From Gammaproteobacteria bacterium (GTDB lineage: Bacteria > Pseudomonadota > Gammaproteobacteria > GCA-001735895), in contig JAJDOF010000099.1 of the NCBI GenBank assembly GCA_022340305.1, positions 53,936-117,935 of the forward strand: a DNA stretch of 64,000 bases, read 5' to 3'. The translations under genes were made by a program, and so were the position numbers. Below, piece after piece: positions 40,377 through 49,323 of the stretch. The notes under the pieces were generated by a model. It had not been told where the DNA came from. It was given only the letters and a program-made list of their open reading frames with translations, and did no database searches. Each line of letters opens with the position of its first letter. Within the stretch, counting starts at the first letter, position 1.

Positions 40377-40377
40377 T

Positions 40378-41196
40378 ATGTCGCTGCAGGCGCAAGTCGA
40401 ATTTCTGGCCGAACGGGTTGAACGGCCAATCTATTATGCCTCGAGTGCCGGGCGCAACGCTGCTCACCATATTGATCAACCGATGGAGATGGTAACCGTC
40501 GAGGTAAACGACGCCCGATTGCGCAGTGATAACGCGCAGTGTGACGAATTCGGCATGCACCCTTCAGGCTTTAAGCTGCTGGAGCTGCCAACCCGGGTGC
40601 GAAATTTTCTGGACCAGGATGAGGTCAGGTCAGTATACGAAATTGAGATCGAGGCTTTTCTGAAGTCCCTTACCGGGTGTTACCGGGTACATATATTCGA
40701 TCATACGGTACGCGCGTCTGATGCCGGGTTACGCGAGCAGAAGCAGGTGCGCGAACCGGCGCAGCTGGTACACAATGATTACACCTCCCATTCCGGTTTG
40801 GTCTGCCTGCGCGAAAATCTCGGTGCCGATGCCGAAAAGCTCGCGCACGGACGGTTTCAGATCGTCAATGTTTGGCGGCCGCTGGTCGATCCGGTCGAAG
40901 ACTATCCACTGGCTTTGTGTGATGCGCGCAGTCTCGATCCGTCAGACCTGATCGATAGCGAGCGTCGCGCCCCGAATCATACGGGCGAAATTCAACTCGC
41001 CGTGTACGCCGCTGATCAGCGCTGGTATTACTATTCCGCGATGCGCCCACCGGAGGTGCTGGTATTCAAAACTTTCGACTCCATAGACGGCGGGGTGCAT
41101 CCCTGCAGTATACATAGCGCGATCCACCTGCCAGGTGCGCCAGTTGATGCCAAACCGCGGGAAAGTGTCGAAACCAGGGCTTTTGTCTTTTACTGA
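40378..41196 (+). CDS. CmcJ/NvfI-type (GA4 desaturase-like) oxidoreductase family protein
   Basis: PAQLVHNDYTSHSGLVCLRENLG ... RFQIVNVWRPLVDPVEDYPLALCDARSL; HSAIHLPGAPVDAKPRESVETRAFVFY. Confidence 0.7.
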   Translation: MSLQAQVEFLAERVERPIYYASSAGRNAAHHIDQPMEMVTVEVNDARLRSDNAQCDEFGMHPSGFKLLELPTRVRNFLDQDEVRSVYEIEIEAFLKSLTGCYRVHIFDHTVRASDAGLREQKQVREPAQLVHNDYTSHSGLVCLRENLGADAEKLAHGRFQIVNVWRPLVDPVEDYPLALCDARSLDPSDLIDSERRAPNHTGEIQLAVYAADQRWYYYSAMRPPEVLVFKTFDSIDGGVHPCSIHSAIHLPGAPVDAKPRESVETRAFVFY

Positions 41197-41360
41197 CGAA
41201 CTTTCCCGCGCAAGCGGTCGACCAATCTGCGTGCAAATGCCACTGCCACCGTGCCCGGCGACAGGACCCTCACGGTCACTGTTGACGTCTGCCGACAATG
41301 GTCTTGTTTTTAGGTCGATAAACCGACAAAGTAGCGAAGCGTGAATCGAGGAGCAAGGTT

Positions 41361-42500
41361 ATGACAGGGTCAGAATCAAGAGAATCGGTATTAATCAGTT
41401 TGTGGGATGCGGCCATCGAGGCAGTTTCCGGTTACCAGGCGGTGGCTAACGCATTGAAAGCCGATTCGACGTTTCGACCCGATCAGATTATCGCCGTGGG
41501 CAAGGCTGCAGCGGGCATGTGTCTCGGTGCGCTGGACAATCTACCGGCCTGCGATGCGCTGGTGGTTACCAAGTACGGCCATGCCGATGCGCAACTGCAG
41601 GATCGTGAGGGTGTCACCATCCTCGAAGCCGGACATCCTATCCCCGATCAGAATTCGCTCACCGCCGGCCACGTTTTGCTCGAGCGGACTTTCACCATGC
41701 AGCCCGATAGCCGACTGTTAATGCTGGTTTCAGGCGGGGCCTCGGCACTCGCCGAAGCGTTGCCGGCCGGTATGTCGCTCGATGACCTGCAGACCAGGAC
41801 TGACGAAATGATTGCCAGTGGTAACACCATCGCGGAGATTAATGCCTGGCGTAAGCAGAATTCGTTGATCAAGGATGGCAAATTGATCGAAGCCTTCAAA
41901 GGCGCCGAACTGCGGGTTTACGCCATCTCGGACGTCGAGGGCGACGCCATCGATACCATCGGCTCCGGCCTGGGTGACTGTCATCGTGCGAGCGTGCTGG
42001 CGCGTTCGAAGGTGATCGCTTCCAATCGGATTGCGCGGGATCAAGTAGGCAAAACGGCGATCGAACTGGGCCTGGTGGTCAATGTCAACGAGGAGACACT
42101 GTATGGTGATCTGTTCGAACTCGCCGCTGTGATCGGCGATACCCTGCGTAATGCCGAGCCCGGGGTCTATCTGTGGGGTGGTGAGCCCACCGTCGTACTG
42201 CCCGCTAATCCTGGCAAGGGTGGGCGTAACCAGAGTCTGGCGCTTGCGGTAGCCGAGCATCTTGCCGGACTCGAGCATATCAGTTTACTGGTGGCCGGTA
42301 CCGACGGTAGCGACGGGCCGACGACCGCGGCAGGCGGAATTGTGGATGGTAGCACCTGGAGTGATCCGCGCGCGGCGCGCGCTGCCCTGCAGCAGGCCGA
42401 TGCTGGAAGCTATCTGCAACAACAGGACGCGTTATTCGTCACCGGTCCTACGAACACCAATGTCATGGACCTCGCCATCGCCATCGTCGACGCGGTATAA
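41361..42500 (+). CDS. DUF4147/MOFRL-type glycerate 2-kinase family protein
   Basis: IIAVGKAAAGMCLGALDN; LMLVSGGASALAEALPAGMSLDDLQ; GKGGRNQSLALAVAEHL ... GTDGSDGPTTAAGGIVDG. Confidence 0.88.
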   Translation: MTGSESRESVLISLWDAAIEAVSGYQAVANALKADSTFRPDQIIAVGKAAAGMCLGALDNLPACDALVVTKYGHADAQLQDREGVTILEAGHPIPDQNSLTAGHVLLERTFTMQPDSRLLMLVSGGASALAEALPAGMSLDDLQTRTDEMIASGNTIAEINAWRKQNSLIKDGKLIEAFKGAELRVYAISDVEGDAIDTIGSGLGDCHRASVLARSKVIASNRIARDQVGKTAIELGLVVNVNEETLYGDLFELAAVIGDTLRNAEPGVYLWGGEPTVVLPANPGKGGRNQSLALAVAEHLAGLEHISLLVAGTDGSDGPTTAAGGIVDGSTWSDPRAARAALQQADAGSYLQQQDALFVTGPTNTNVMDLAIAIVDAV

Positions 42501-42548
42501 GCGCAACCACGCGAACCGGGTAAACCCCATGCCTGCAGCTGATCAAAT

Positions 42549-44036
42549 ATGACTTACCGAATCTTAAGCGCCGAGATCGCGCATGAAACCAATACCTTCA
42601 GCCGCCTGGTGACCGACCAGCAGGCGTTTCGCGACCGCTATTTCTATGCTGGCGAAGAAGCCCTGTTGCAACGTGCCCAGGCGAATACCGAACTGGCCGG
42701 TTTTGTCGAAGTGGCGCAGGCATCTGACTGGCAGCTCGAGCACCTGCACAGCGCTGCAGCCGGACCCTCGGGCAAGGTAACCCGGGCCGCATTCGACTGG
42801 CTGTGCGATCCCATTGTCGAGGCGGCAAGCGCGAACCACTACGATGGAATCCTGCTGGGCTTGCACGGTGCGATGGTGACCGATTTCTGTGATGACGGTG
42901 AGGGTGAAATATTGCGACGCCTGCGAGACGTCTGCGGCCCGCAAATACCGATTGCAATCACGCTCGATTTACACGCCAATGTCAGCGAGGCGATGTGCGA
43001 GCTGGCCGATATCATCGTGTCCTATAAAACCTATCCGCATGTCGATATGCGCGCTGCCGGCAGGCACGCCGCGCGTTTGCTGCAGGCCACGCTGCAGGGA
43101 GATATCCACCCACAGACCATACGCGTCAGTTGTCCGATGCTGGAAGAGGTCAATGGCGGCCGTACCGATGTCGGGCCGATGATCGAGCGCCTGCGCCTGG
43201 CCTGCGACTGGGAGCAGCGCGCCGACGCGCATGCGGTCAGCATCAATGGCGGATTTGCCAGCGCCGACATCGCCGCAGTCGGACCGACCGTACTGGTCAC
43301 CGGTGAAGGCGATATGGACGTTCATCGAGCCTTCGCCGCAGGGCTTGCGGACGATATCTGGCAGCGTCGCAACGAAGTGATCAACGACTATCTTGAAGTC
43401 GATGCGGCCGCCGCCATCGCGCTTCAGTTCGACGCCAGGGAGGGTCCTCTGGTCATCGCGGACTATGCGGACAACCCGGGCGCGGGCGCCTATGGCGACG
43501 CCACCAACCTGTTGCGCGCGCTGCTGGCAGCGGGGGTGTCGAATGCCTGTTTCGGACCCATGGTCGATGGTGCAACGGTGCAGGCGATGTGGAAATATGA
43601 GCCGGGCGCTATTGTGGAAATACAGCTGGGCGGCAAAATCGATCCGGCGCATGGTGGCGGTCCGCTCACCCTGCAGGCCGAGTTGCTGTTAAAGAGCGAT
43701 GGTGACTATACCGGCAAGGGATCGATGATCGGCGGCTTGCGGCGTAGCTTCGGCCCCACCGTGGTGGTACGCGTGGCCGGTATCGAAATACTGGTGACCA
43801 CGCTTGCTGCGCAAATGCTGGATTTGCAGCAGTTCAGAAGTTTCGCCATCGAGCCGACCTCAAAGTCGGTGGTGGCGTTGAAATCGATGCAGCACTTCCG
43901 CGCCGATTTCGAGCCGATCGCCGCGCGCGTCATCGTTTGCGACAGCGGCGCCCTGTGCACCCCGCGTTATCGCCTGCTCGAATATCGTCGCGTGCCGCGT
44001 CCGATCTTCCCGCTCGACGCTGAGCTCGATTGCTGA
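42549..44036 (+). CDS. M81 family metallopeptidase (MlrC-like)
   Basis: MTYRILSAEIAHETNTFSRLVTD; ITLDLHANVSEAMCELADIIVSYKTYPHVDM. Confidence 0.9.
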   Translation: MTYRILSAEIAHETNTFSRLVTDQQAFRDRYFYAGEEALLQRAQANTELAGFVEVAQASDWQLEHLHSAAAGPSGKVTRAAFDWLCDPIVEAASANHYDGILLGLHGAMVTDFCDDGEGEILRRLRDVCGPQIPIAITLDLHANVSEAMCELADIIVSYKTYPHVDMRAAGRHAARLLQATLQGDIHPQTIRVSCPMLEEVNGGRTDVGPMIERLRLACDWEQRADAHAVSINGGFASADIAAVGPTVLVTGEGDMDVHRAFAAGLADDIWQRRNEVINDYLEVDAAAAIALQFDAREGPLVIADYADNPGAGAYGDATNLLRALLAAGVSNACFGPMVDGATVQAMWKYEPGAIVEIQLGGKIDPAHGGGPLTLQAELLLKSDGDYTGKGSMIGGLRRSFGPTVVVRVAGIEILVTTLAAQMLDLQQFRSFAIEPTSKSVVALKSMQHFRADFEPIAARVIVCDSGALCTPRYRLLEYRRVPRPIFPLDAELDC

Positions 44037-44102
44037 TCCCCGGTCAGGCAGTCGCCGCCGTGCAGCAAGCAGATGTGGGCTATCGGCATTGACAGGGCAG
44101 GG

Positions 44103-45971
44103 TTACAACAATGCCTTGATTTCATCGAGTGCGGCCGGATCTTCGATGGTCGACGGCAACAGGTATTCGTCGCCGTCGACAATGGCGCGCAGGGTCTTGC
44201 GCAGAATCTTGCCGGAGCGGGTTTTAGGTAGCCGCGCTACCACCAGCGCCTGCTTGAAGGCGGCAACCGCACCGATATCCTGGCGCACCATGGCAATGAC
44301 CTCGTCGACGATTTGCTCGGGTTTTGCACCCGCGCTATTTTTCAGGACGACGAAACCCATCGGTAACTGCCCCTTGAGCTCGTCGCGTCGGCCGATAACG
44401 GCACACTCGGCAACCATCGGATGCTTGCCGACTATCTCTTCCATCTCACCGGTAGACAGGCGGTGTCCGGCAACGTTGATCACATCGTCGACGCGTCCCA
44501 TGATGAACAAATAGCCATCCTCGTCAAAATAGCCGCCATCACCAGTGCTGAAATATCCCGGGTAAGTTTCCAGGTAATTGCTTTTGAAGCGTTCGACATC
44601 ACCCCAGATGGTGGTAAGACAGCTCGGTGGCAGCGGTAGCTTGATAGCGATAAATCCCTGCTCATTGGCGCCGAGTTGCCTGCCCGAGTCGTCAAGAATC
44701 TGGACATTGAATCCAGGCACCGGCACCGTCGACGAGCCGGGCTTGACCGGCATTGACTCGAGGCCATGCATATTGGCAGCGATTGACCAGCCTGTTTCCG
44801 TTTGCCACCAGTGATCGAGCACCGGGACATGGAAGCTGTCCGCTAGCCATTCATAAGTCGGTGGATCGAGACGCTCACCGGCAGCGAAAATCGTCTGCAG
44901 GCAGGAAATATCGTATTGCCGCGCGAGCTCTGCCTGCGGATCTTCCTTCTTGATCGCACGAAACGCGGTCGGCGCGGTGAACAGGGCTTTCACTCGATGC
45001 TCGGAAATCACCCGCCAGAAGGCACCGGCATCGGGCGTCATGATCGGTTTGCCCTCGTAGAGCACCGTGGTACAGCCGTGAATCAGCGGCCCATAGACAA
45101 TGTAAGAGTGTCCCACAACCCAGCCGACGTCAGACGCCGCCCAGAAGACTTCGCCGGGCTGCATGTCATAAATTGCGGTCATGCTGTATTTCATCGCGAC
45201 CGCGTGCCCACCGTTGTCGCGCACCACGCCCTTGGGTTTGCCGGTAGTGCCCGAGGTGTAAAGAATGTACAGCGGATCGCTACCTTTAACCGGCACGCAA
45301 TCCGCCGGTGCGGCGGCTTCGAGTGCCTGCTGCCAGTCGACGTCGCGACCGTTCTTCATCTCGGCCTGCGCCTGCGGGCGTTGCAGCAGGATGCAACTGG
45401 CTGGCTTGTGCTGCGCCATGTCGATGGCACTATCGACGATTGGCTTGTATTCGACGACACGGTTGACTTCGATACCGCAGGAGGCGGTCAACAACACTTT
45501 GGGAGTGGCATCATTGAGACGTACGGCCAGTTCAAGTGGGGCAAAGCCACCGAAGACAACCGAGTGCACGGCGCCGAGTCGAGCACAGGCCAGCATCGAG
45601 ATCAATGCTTCCGGAATCATCGGCAGATAAATTACGACACGATCTCCCTTGCCGACTCCGTGATTGCTGAGCATACCGGCGCAAAGTGCCACCGCATCGC
45701 GTAATTCACGGTAGCTGTACTTTTTCTGTTGCCCGGTAACCGGCGAATCATAGATGAGTGCAGTCTGCTGCGCGCGGCCATTGTTGACATGGAAATCGAG
45801 CGCCAGGTAGCAGGTGTTCAGCTCGGCATCGGCAAACCAGTGATGTATACCCTGTTCATCCTGGGTCAATACTTCGCTCGCCGGCTTGAACCAGTCGAGA
45901 TCCCGCGCTTTATCGGCCCAGAAGCCAGCGGGATCATCGATCGAAGCACGGTACTCCTCCTTATACGTCAT
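44103..45971 (-). CDS. prpE: Propionyl-CoA synthetase-like acyl-CoA synthetase
   Basis: 622 aa; AMP-binding YILYTSGTTGKPKGVVRDNGGHAVA; VDDVINVAGHRLSTGEMEEIV; PrpE-like length and IHHWFADAELNTCYLALD. Confidence 0.88.
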   Translation of the reverse strand: MTYKEEYRASIDDPAGFWADKARDLDWFKPASEVLTQDEQGIHHWFADAELNTCYLALDFHVNNGRAQQTALIYDSPVTGQQKKYSYRELRDAVALCAGMLSNHGVGKGDRVVIYLPMIPEALISMLACARLGAVHSVVFGGFAPLELAVRLNDATPKVLLTASCGIEVNRVVEYKPIVDSAIDMAQHKPASCILLQRPQAQAEMKNGRDVDWQQALEAAAPADCVPVKGSDPLYILYTSGTTGKPKGVVRDNGGHAVAMKYSMTAIYDMQPGEVFWAASDVGWVVGHSYIVYGPLIHGCTTVLYEGKPIMTPDAGAFWRVISEHRVKALFTAPTAFRAIKKEDPQAELARQYDISCLQTIFAAGERLDPPTYEWLADSFHVPVLDHWWQTETGWSIAANMHGLESMPVKPGSSTVPVPGFNVQILDDSGRQLGANEQGFIAIKLPLPPSCLTTIWGDVERFKSNYLETYPGYFSTGDGGYFDEDGYLFIMGRVDDVINVAGHRLSTGEMEEIVGKHPMVAECAVIGRRDELKGQLPMGFVVLKNSAGAKPEQIVDEVIAMVRQDIGAVAAFKQALVVARLPKTRSGKILRKTLRAIVDGDEYLLPSTIEDPAALDEIKALL

Positions 45972-46037
45972 TAGTTACCCCCTCAAGCGGTTTATTAAGA
46001 TGAATTCAAACCCGAGTGAAATCATAACCCAATGGTG

Positions 46038-46049
46038 ATTGTTGACAAT
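46038..46049. promoter_or_regulatory. Palindromic operator candidate, copy 1 (ATTGTTGACAAT)
   Basis: One mismatch from perfect dyad ATTGTCGACAAT; intergenic between lysR and prpE. Confidence 0.55.
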
Positions 46050-46100
46050 ACCCGTATTTTAATGGGCAATATTCGAATAAATAATCATTAAAGTCTTAAT

Positions 46101-46112
46101 ATTGTCGACAAT
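46101..46112. promoter_or_regulatory. Palindromic operator candidate, copy 2 (ATTGTCGACAAT)
   Basis: Perfect 12-bp palindrome, 63 bp from copy 1. Confidence 0.55.
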
Positions 46113-46122
46113 TATAGTCAAG

Positions 46123-47043
46123 TCACTTCGGTTCCCGGCCAAATGACTCATTCATGATCTCGATAAATCGCTGCGCTGGAGCGGACAGGAATTTCCCCTT
46201 GCGCGTGACGATGCCGTAGCTGCGCCTGGGGAAGTACTGATCGACCGGGATAACGCTCATCGAGCTGCGATCCTGCTCGGTGATGCAAACGTCGGTTACA
46301 ATCGAAATACCCTGCCCGAGACTGACATAGCGCTTGATGACTTCCCAGCCGCCGGCTTCGAGCGTGACGCGGAAATTGACATTGTGCTGGGCGAAAACCA
46401 TTTTCACGATGTGCCAGGTGCTGAGATGGCGAGGCGGCAGGATCAGACCATATTTGCCGATATCCACAAGCGTAATCTGCTCCATCTGCGCAAGCGGATG
46501 GCCGAGCGGGGTAATGACCACGGGTCGATAGGTGACGATCGGGTCATATACCAGGTCGTCGGGCACTTCCAGCATCGAACCTACCGCGAAATCGACGCTG
46601 TCGGTACGCAGCATTTCCATACCATTGCGCCCGGTTTCATTGGCAAGGCGCAGTTTGATAGCGGGGTACTGTTGGGAAAATTTACCCACCGGTTCGGGTA
46701 GCACGTACAAAATGGTGGACTCACCCGCGGCGATGTTGAGTTCGCCTGATGTCAGGTTACCGCAATGGGCGTCAAAGGTTTCCTTGAGCCGGTCGATCCC
46801 CTGGACATGCGGCAGGCACAAATCGTAGAGGATACTACCCTCGGTTGTCAGACTGAGTTTCGGGCCGCTGCGCTCGAACAGCAGCGTATCCATTTCTTCT
46901 TCGAGGGCATGAATTTGTAATGAAATGGTTGGCTGGCTGGCAAACAGCGATTCCGCTGCTTTCGTCATGCTGCCAAGCTTTGCTGTCTGGCAAAATGCAC
47001 GTAGCTTTTTCAGGTGATTCTGCTTGTAGTATGAATTGGCCAT
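46123..47043 (-). CDS. LysR family transcriptional regulator (CysB/Cbl-like)
   Basis: HLKKLRAFCQTAKLGSMTKAAESLFASQPTISLQIHALEEEMDTLLFERSGPKLSLTTEG. Confidence 0.9.
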   Translation of the reverse strand: MANSYYKQNHLKKLRAFCQTAKLGSMTKAAESLFASQPTISLQIHALEEEMDTLLFERSGPKLSLTTEGSILYDLCLPHVQGIDRLKETFDAHCGNLTSGELNIAAGESTILYVLPEPVGKFSQQYPAIKLRLANETGRNGMEMLRTDSVDFAVGSMLEVPDDLVYDPIVTYRPVVITPLGHPLAQMEQITLVDIGKYGLILPPRHLSTWHIVKMVFAQHNVNFRVTLEAGGWEVIKRYVSLGQGISIVTDVCITEQDRSSMSVIPVDQYFPRRSYGIVTRKGKFLSAPAQRFIEIMNESFGREPK

Positions 47044-47401
47044 GATGGGTTCCGCAATGCCGAATTATTGGTTAATTCAATGCAGAAATCAAACTCAATG
47101 CGTTTATTCAATGGGGCTGGACCGGGGCAGGCAATTACCTGGGTCGTTCATTGCACGAAAAATGTCGACCAATCGGTAGATTCAGCCTTGTAATAGCAGC
47201 AGAATATCAGGATTCGGGAATGCCTGGCATCATTGCATAATCTTATAGACTTGATTGAGTAAACAGGCATTTTACATGGCTCAAGCGCTGTATATTAGAT
47301 AGCCTGTGTCGCTGCGTCCGATGCCAGATGGGGCGCGACAACACCCGCTGATTTTCTGACCGATGCAATTTTGCCACCCATTTTTTTGAGAGATAAGTGT
47401 T

Positions 47402-48706
47402 ATGACGAGAGACGAGCAAATCGCCGCCCTGGAACGGGACTGGCAGGAAAACCCACGCTGGAATAATCTGACTCGAGGATACAGCGCGACCGACGTGGTG
47501 CGCTTGCGTGGCTCCGTGCAGCCGGAAAACACCCTGGCGCGAATGGGTGCGGAAAAGCTCTGGGCCCAGGTCAATGGCGCGGCGAGAAAGGGTTATGTCA
47601 ACAGCATGGGGGCGATAACCGGTGGTCAGGCGATGCAGCAGGCGAAAGCCGGCATCGAGGCGATCTATCTGTCGGGCTGGCAGGTTGCCGCCGACGGTAA
47701 CACTTCGGAAACCATGTATCCGGACCAGTCGCTTTACGCTTATGATTCGGTTCCTGCAATGGTTCGACGTATCAATAATACCTTTCGCCGCGCCGATGAG
47801 ATCCAGTGGAGCCGCGGCGTCAATCCCGGTGATGCAAATTTCGTCGATTATTTCCTGCCGATCGTGGCTGATGCTGAAGCTGGTTTCGGCGGTGTACTGA
47901 ACGCCTTTGAACTGATGAAGAACATGATTGGCGCCGGTGCCGCGGGCGTGCATTTCGAGGACCAGCTCGCTGCCGTCAAGAAATGCGGGCATATGGGGGG
48001 CAAAGTCCTGATACCGACCCAGGAAGCCGTGCAGAAGCTGATCGCCGCGCGCCTGGCCGCCGATGTCATGGGAGTTCCCACCGTATTGCTCGCGCGCACC
48101 GATGCCGAGGCTGCTAACCTGCTGACCTCGGATGTCGATGATAACGATAAGCCATTTCTCACCGGAAAACGTACTGGCGAAGGCTTCTACTGCGTCAAGA
48201 ACGGACTCGAACAAGCCATCTCACGCGGTGTCTCCTACGCAAAGTATGCCGATATGGTGTGGTGTGAGACCGGGACTCCAGACCTCGGGTTTGCGCGCGA
48301 ATGGGCCGAGGCGGTGCGTGCCGTGCATCCCGGTAAACTGCTGGCTTATAACTGCTCGCCGTCCTTCAACTGGAAGAAAAACCTCGACGACAAGACCATT
48401 GCCGAATTCCAGGACAAGCTTGCCGAAATGGGATACAAGTACCAGTTCATCACGCTCGCTGGTATCCATAACATGTGGTACAACATGTTCGACCTGGCAT
48501 ACGATTATGCGCGCGGCGAAGGTATGAAACACTACGTCGAAAAAGTGCAGGAACCTGAATTTGCCGCGGCCGACAAAGGTTATAGTTTTGTATCGCACCA
48601 GCAGGAAGTCGGTGCCGGTTATTTCGACGATGTCACCACCACGATTCAGGGTGGCGCTTCGTCGGTCACGGCGATGAGCGGTTCAACCGAGGAAGATCAG
48701 TTCTAG
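47402..48706 (+). CDS. aceA: Isocitrate lyase
   Basis: 434 aa; KKCGHMGGKVLIPTQEAVQKLIAARLAADVMGVPTVLLARTDAEAA. Confidence 0.97.
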   Translation: MTRDEQIAALERDWQENPRWNNLTRGYSATDVVRLRGSVQPENTLARMGAEKLWAQVNGAARKGYVNSMGAITGGQAMQQAKAGIEAIYLSGWQVAADGNTSETMYPDQSLYAYDSVPAMVRRINNTFRRADEIQWSRGVNPGDANFVDYFLPIVADAEAGFGGVLNAFELMKNMIGAGAAGVHFEDQLAAVKKCGHMGGKVLIPTQEAVQKLIAARLAADVMGVPTVLLARTDAEAANLLTSDVDDNDKPFLTGKRTGEGFYCVKNGLEQAISRGVSYAKYADMVWCETGTPDLGFAREWAEAVRAVHPGKLLAYNCSPSFNWKKNLDDKTIAEFQDKLAEMGYKYQFITLAGIHNMWYNMFDLAYDYARGEGMKHYVEKVQEPEFAAADKGYSFVSHQQEVGAGYFDDVTTTIQGGASSVTAMSGSTEEDQF

Positions 48707-48731
48707 TATCGCTTTGACCTGGACCCGTCAT

Positions 48732-48756
48732 GCGCACAGGGAAATGCCCTGTGCGC
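48732..48756. other. Stem-loop downstream of aceA
   Basis: GCGCACAGGG-AAATG-CCCTGTGCGC perfect 10-bp stem; no T-tract. Confidence 0.7.
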
Positions 48757-48827
48757 TCGTTGGCTGAGCGGCTCAGATCCCATGTGGTTACCAACATGAC
48801 GCTGGTTTCGCCCGGCGGAGATGCCCG

Positions 48828-49307
48828 ATGACATTCAAGACAGCTGATTTATCCGATGCACACGAAGGCAGGGTGCAGGTCGTGCATCCCGGCCTGGTCA
48901 ATTTCGGTGGTCGGACCCGGTTTCACGGTGAGATAGTGACCATCAGGGCGCGAGGTGATTATTCACGCGTACGCGAACTGGTCAGGTCAGCCGGTAACGG
49001 CAAGGTGCTGGTAGTTGATAATGACGCATCGATGCAGGTAGCCGTGCTGGGAGACCTGTTGGCGGCGGCGGGCCAGGAAAATGGTTGGCAGGGTGTCGTC
49101 GTTAATGGCTGTATTCGCGACTCGGCAGATATTGGTGGAATGGAAATCGGTGTCAGGGCGCTCGCCAGCGTGCCGGCACGCGGTAGCAGCACGGATCCCG
49201 GCGCGGTCAATGTCGAGCTGACGTTCCTTGGCGCGGTGTTTCGCCCTGGCGAGTATCTCTACAGCGACGAGGATGGCATCTTGGTGTCGGCGCAAGCGCT
49301 GCTTTGA
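48828..49307 (+). CDS. RraA family protein (ribonuclease E regulator / HMG aldolase-like)
   Basis: TADLSDAHEGRVQVVHPGLVNFGGRTRFHGEIVTIRARGDYSRVRELV...VLVVDNDASMQVAVLGDLLAAAGQENGWQGVVVNGCIRDS. Confidence 0.9.
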   Translation: MTFKTADLSDAHEGRVQVVHPGLVNFGGRTRFHGEIVTIRARGDYSRVRELVRSAGNGKVLVVDNDASMQVAVLGDLLAAAGQENGWQGVVVNGCIRDSADIGGMEIGVRALASVPARGSSTDPGAVNVELTFLGAVFRPGEYLYSDEDGILVSAQALL

Positions 49308-49323
49308 GCCGAGATTTCCCGGC

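Noticed and set aside
44916-45704. 262-aa ORF antisense to prpE
   Set aside because: Shadow ORF opposite a confident acyl-CoA synthetase gene; no recognisable domain.
47243-48214. 323-aa ORF antisense to aceA
   Set aside because: Lies opposite a strongly supported isocitrate lyase gene in the complementary frame; low-complexity antisense translation typical of GC-rich coding DNA.
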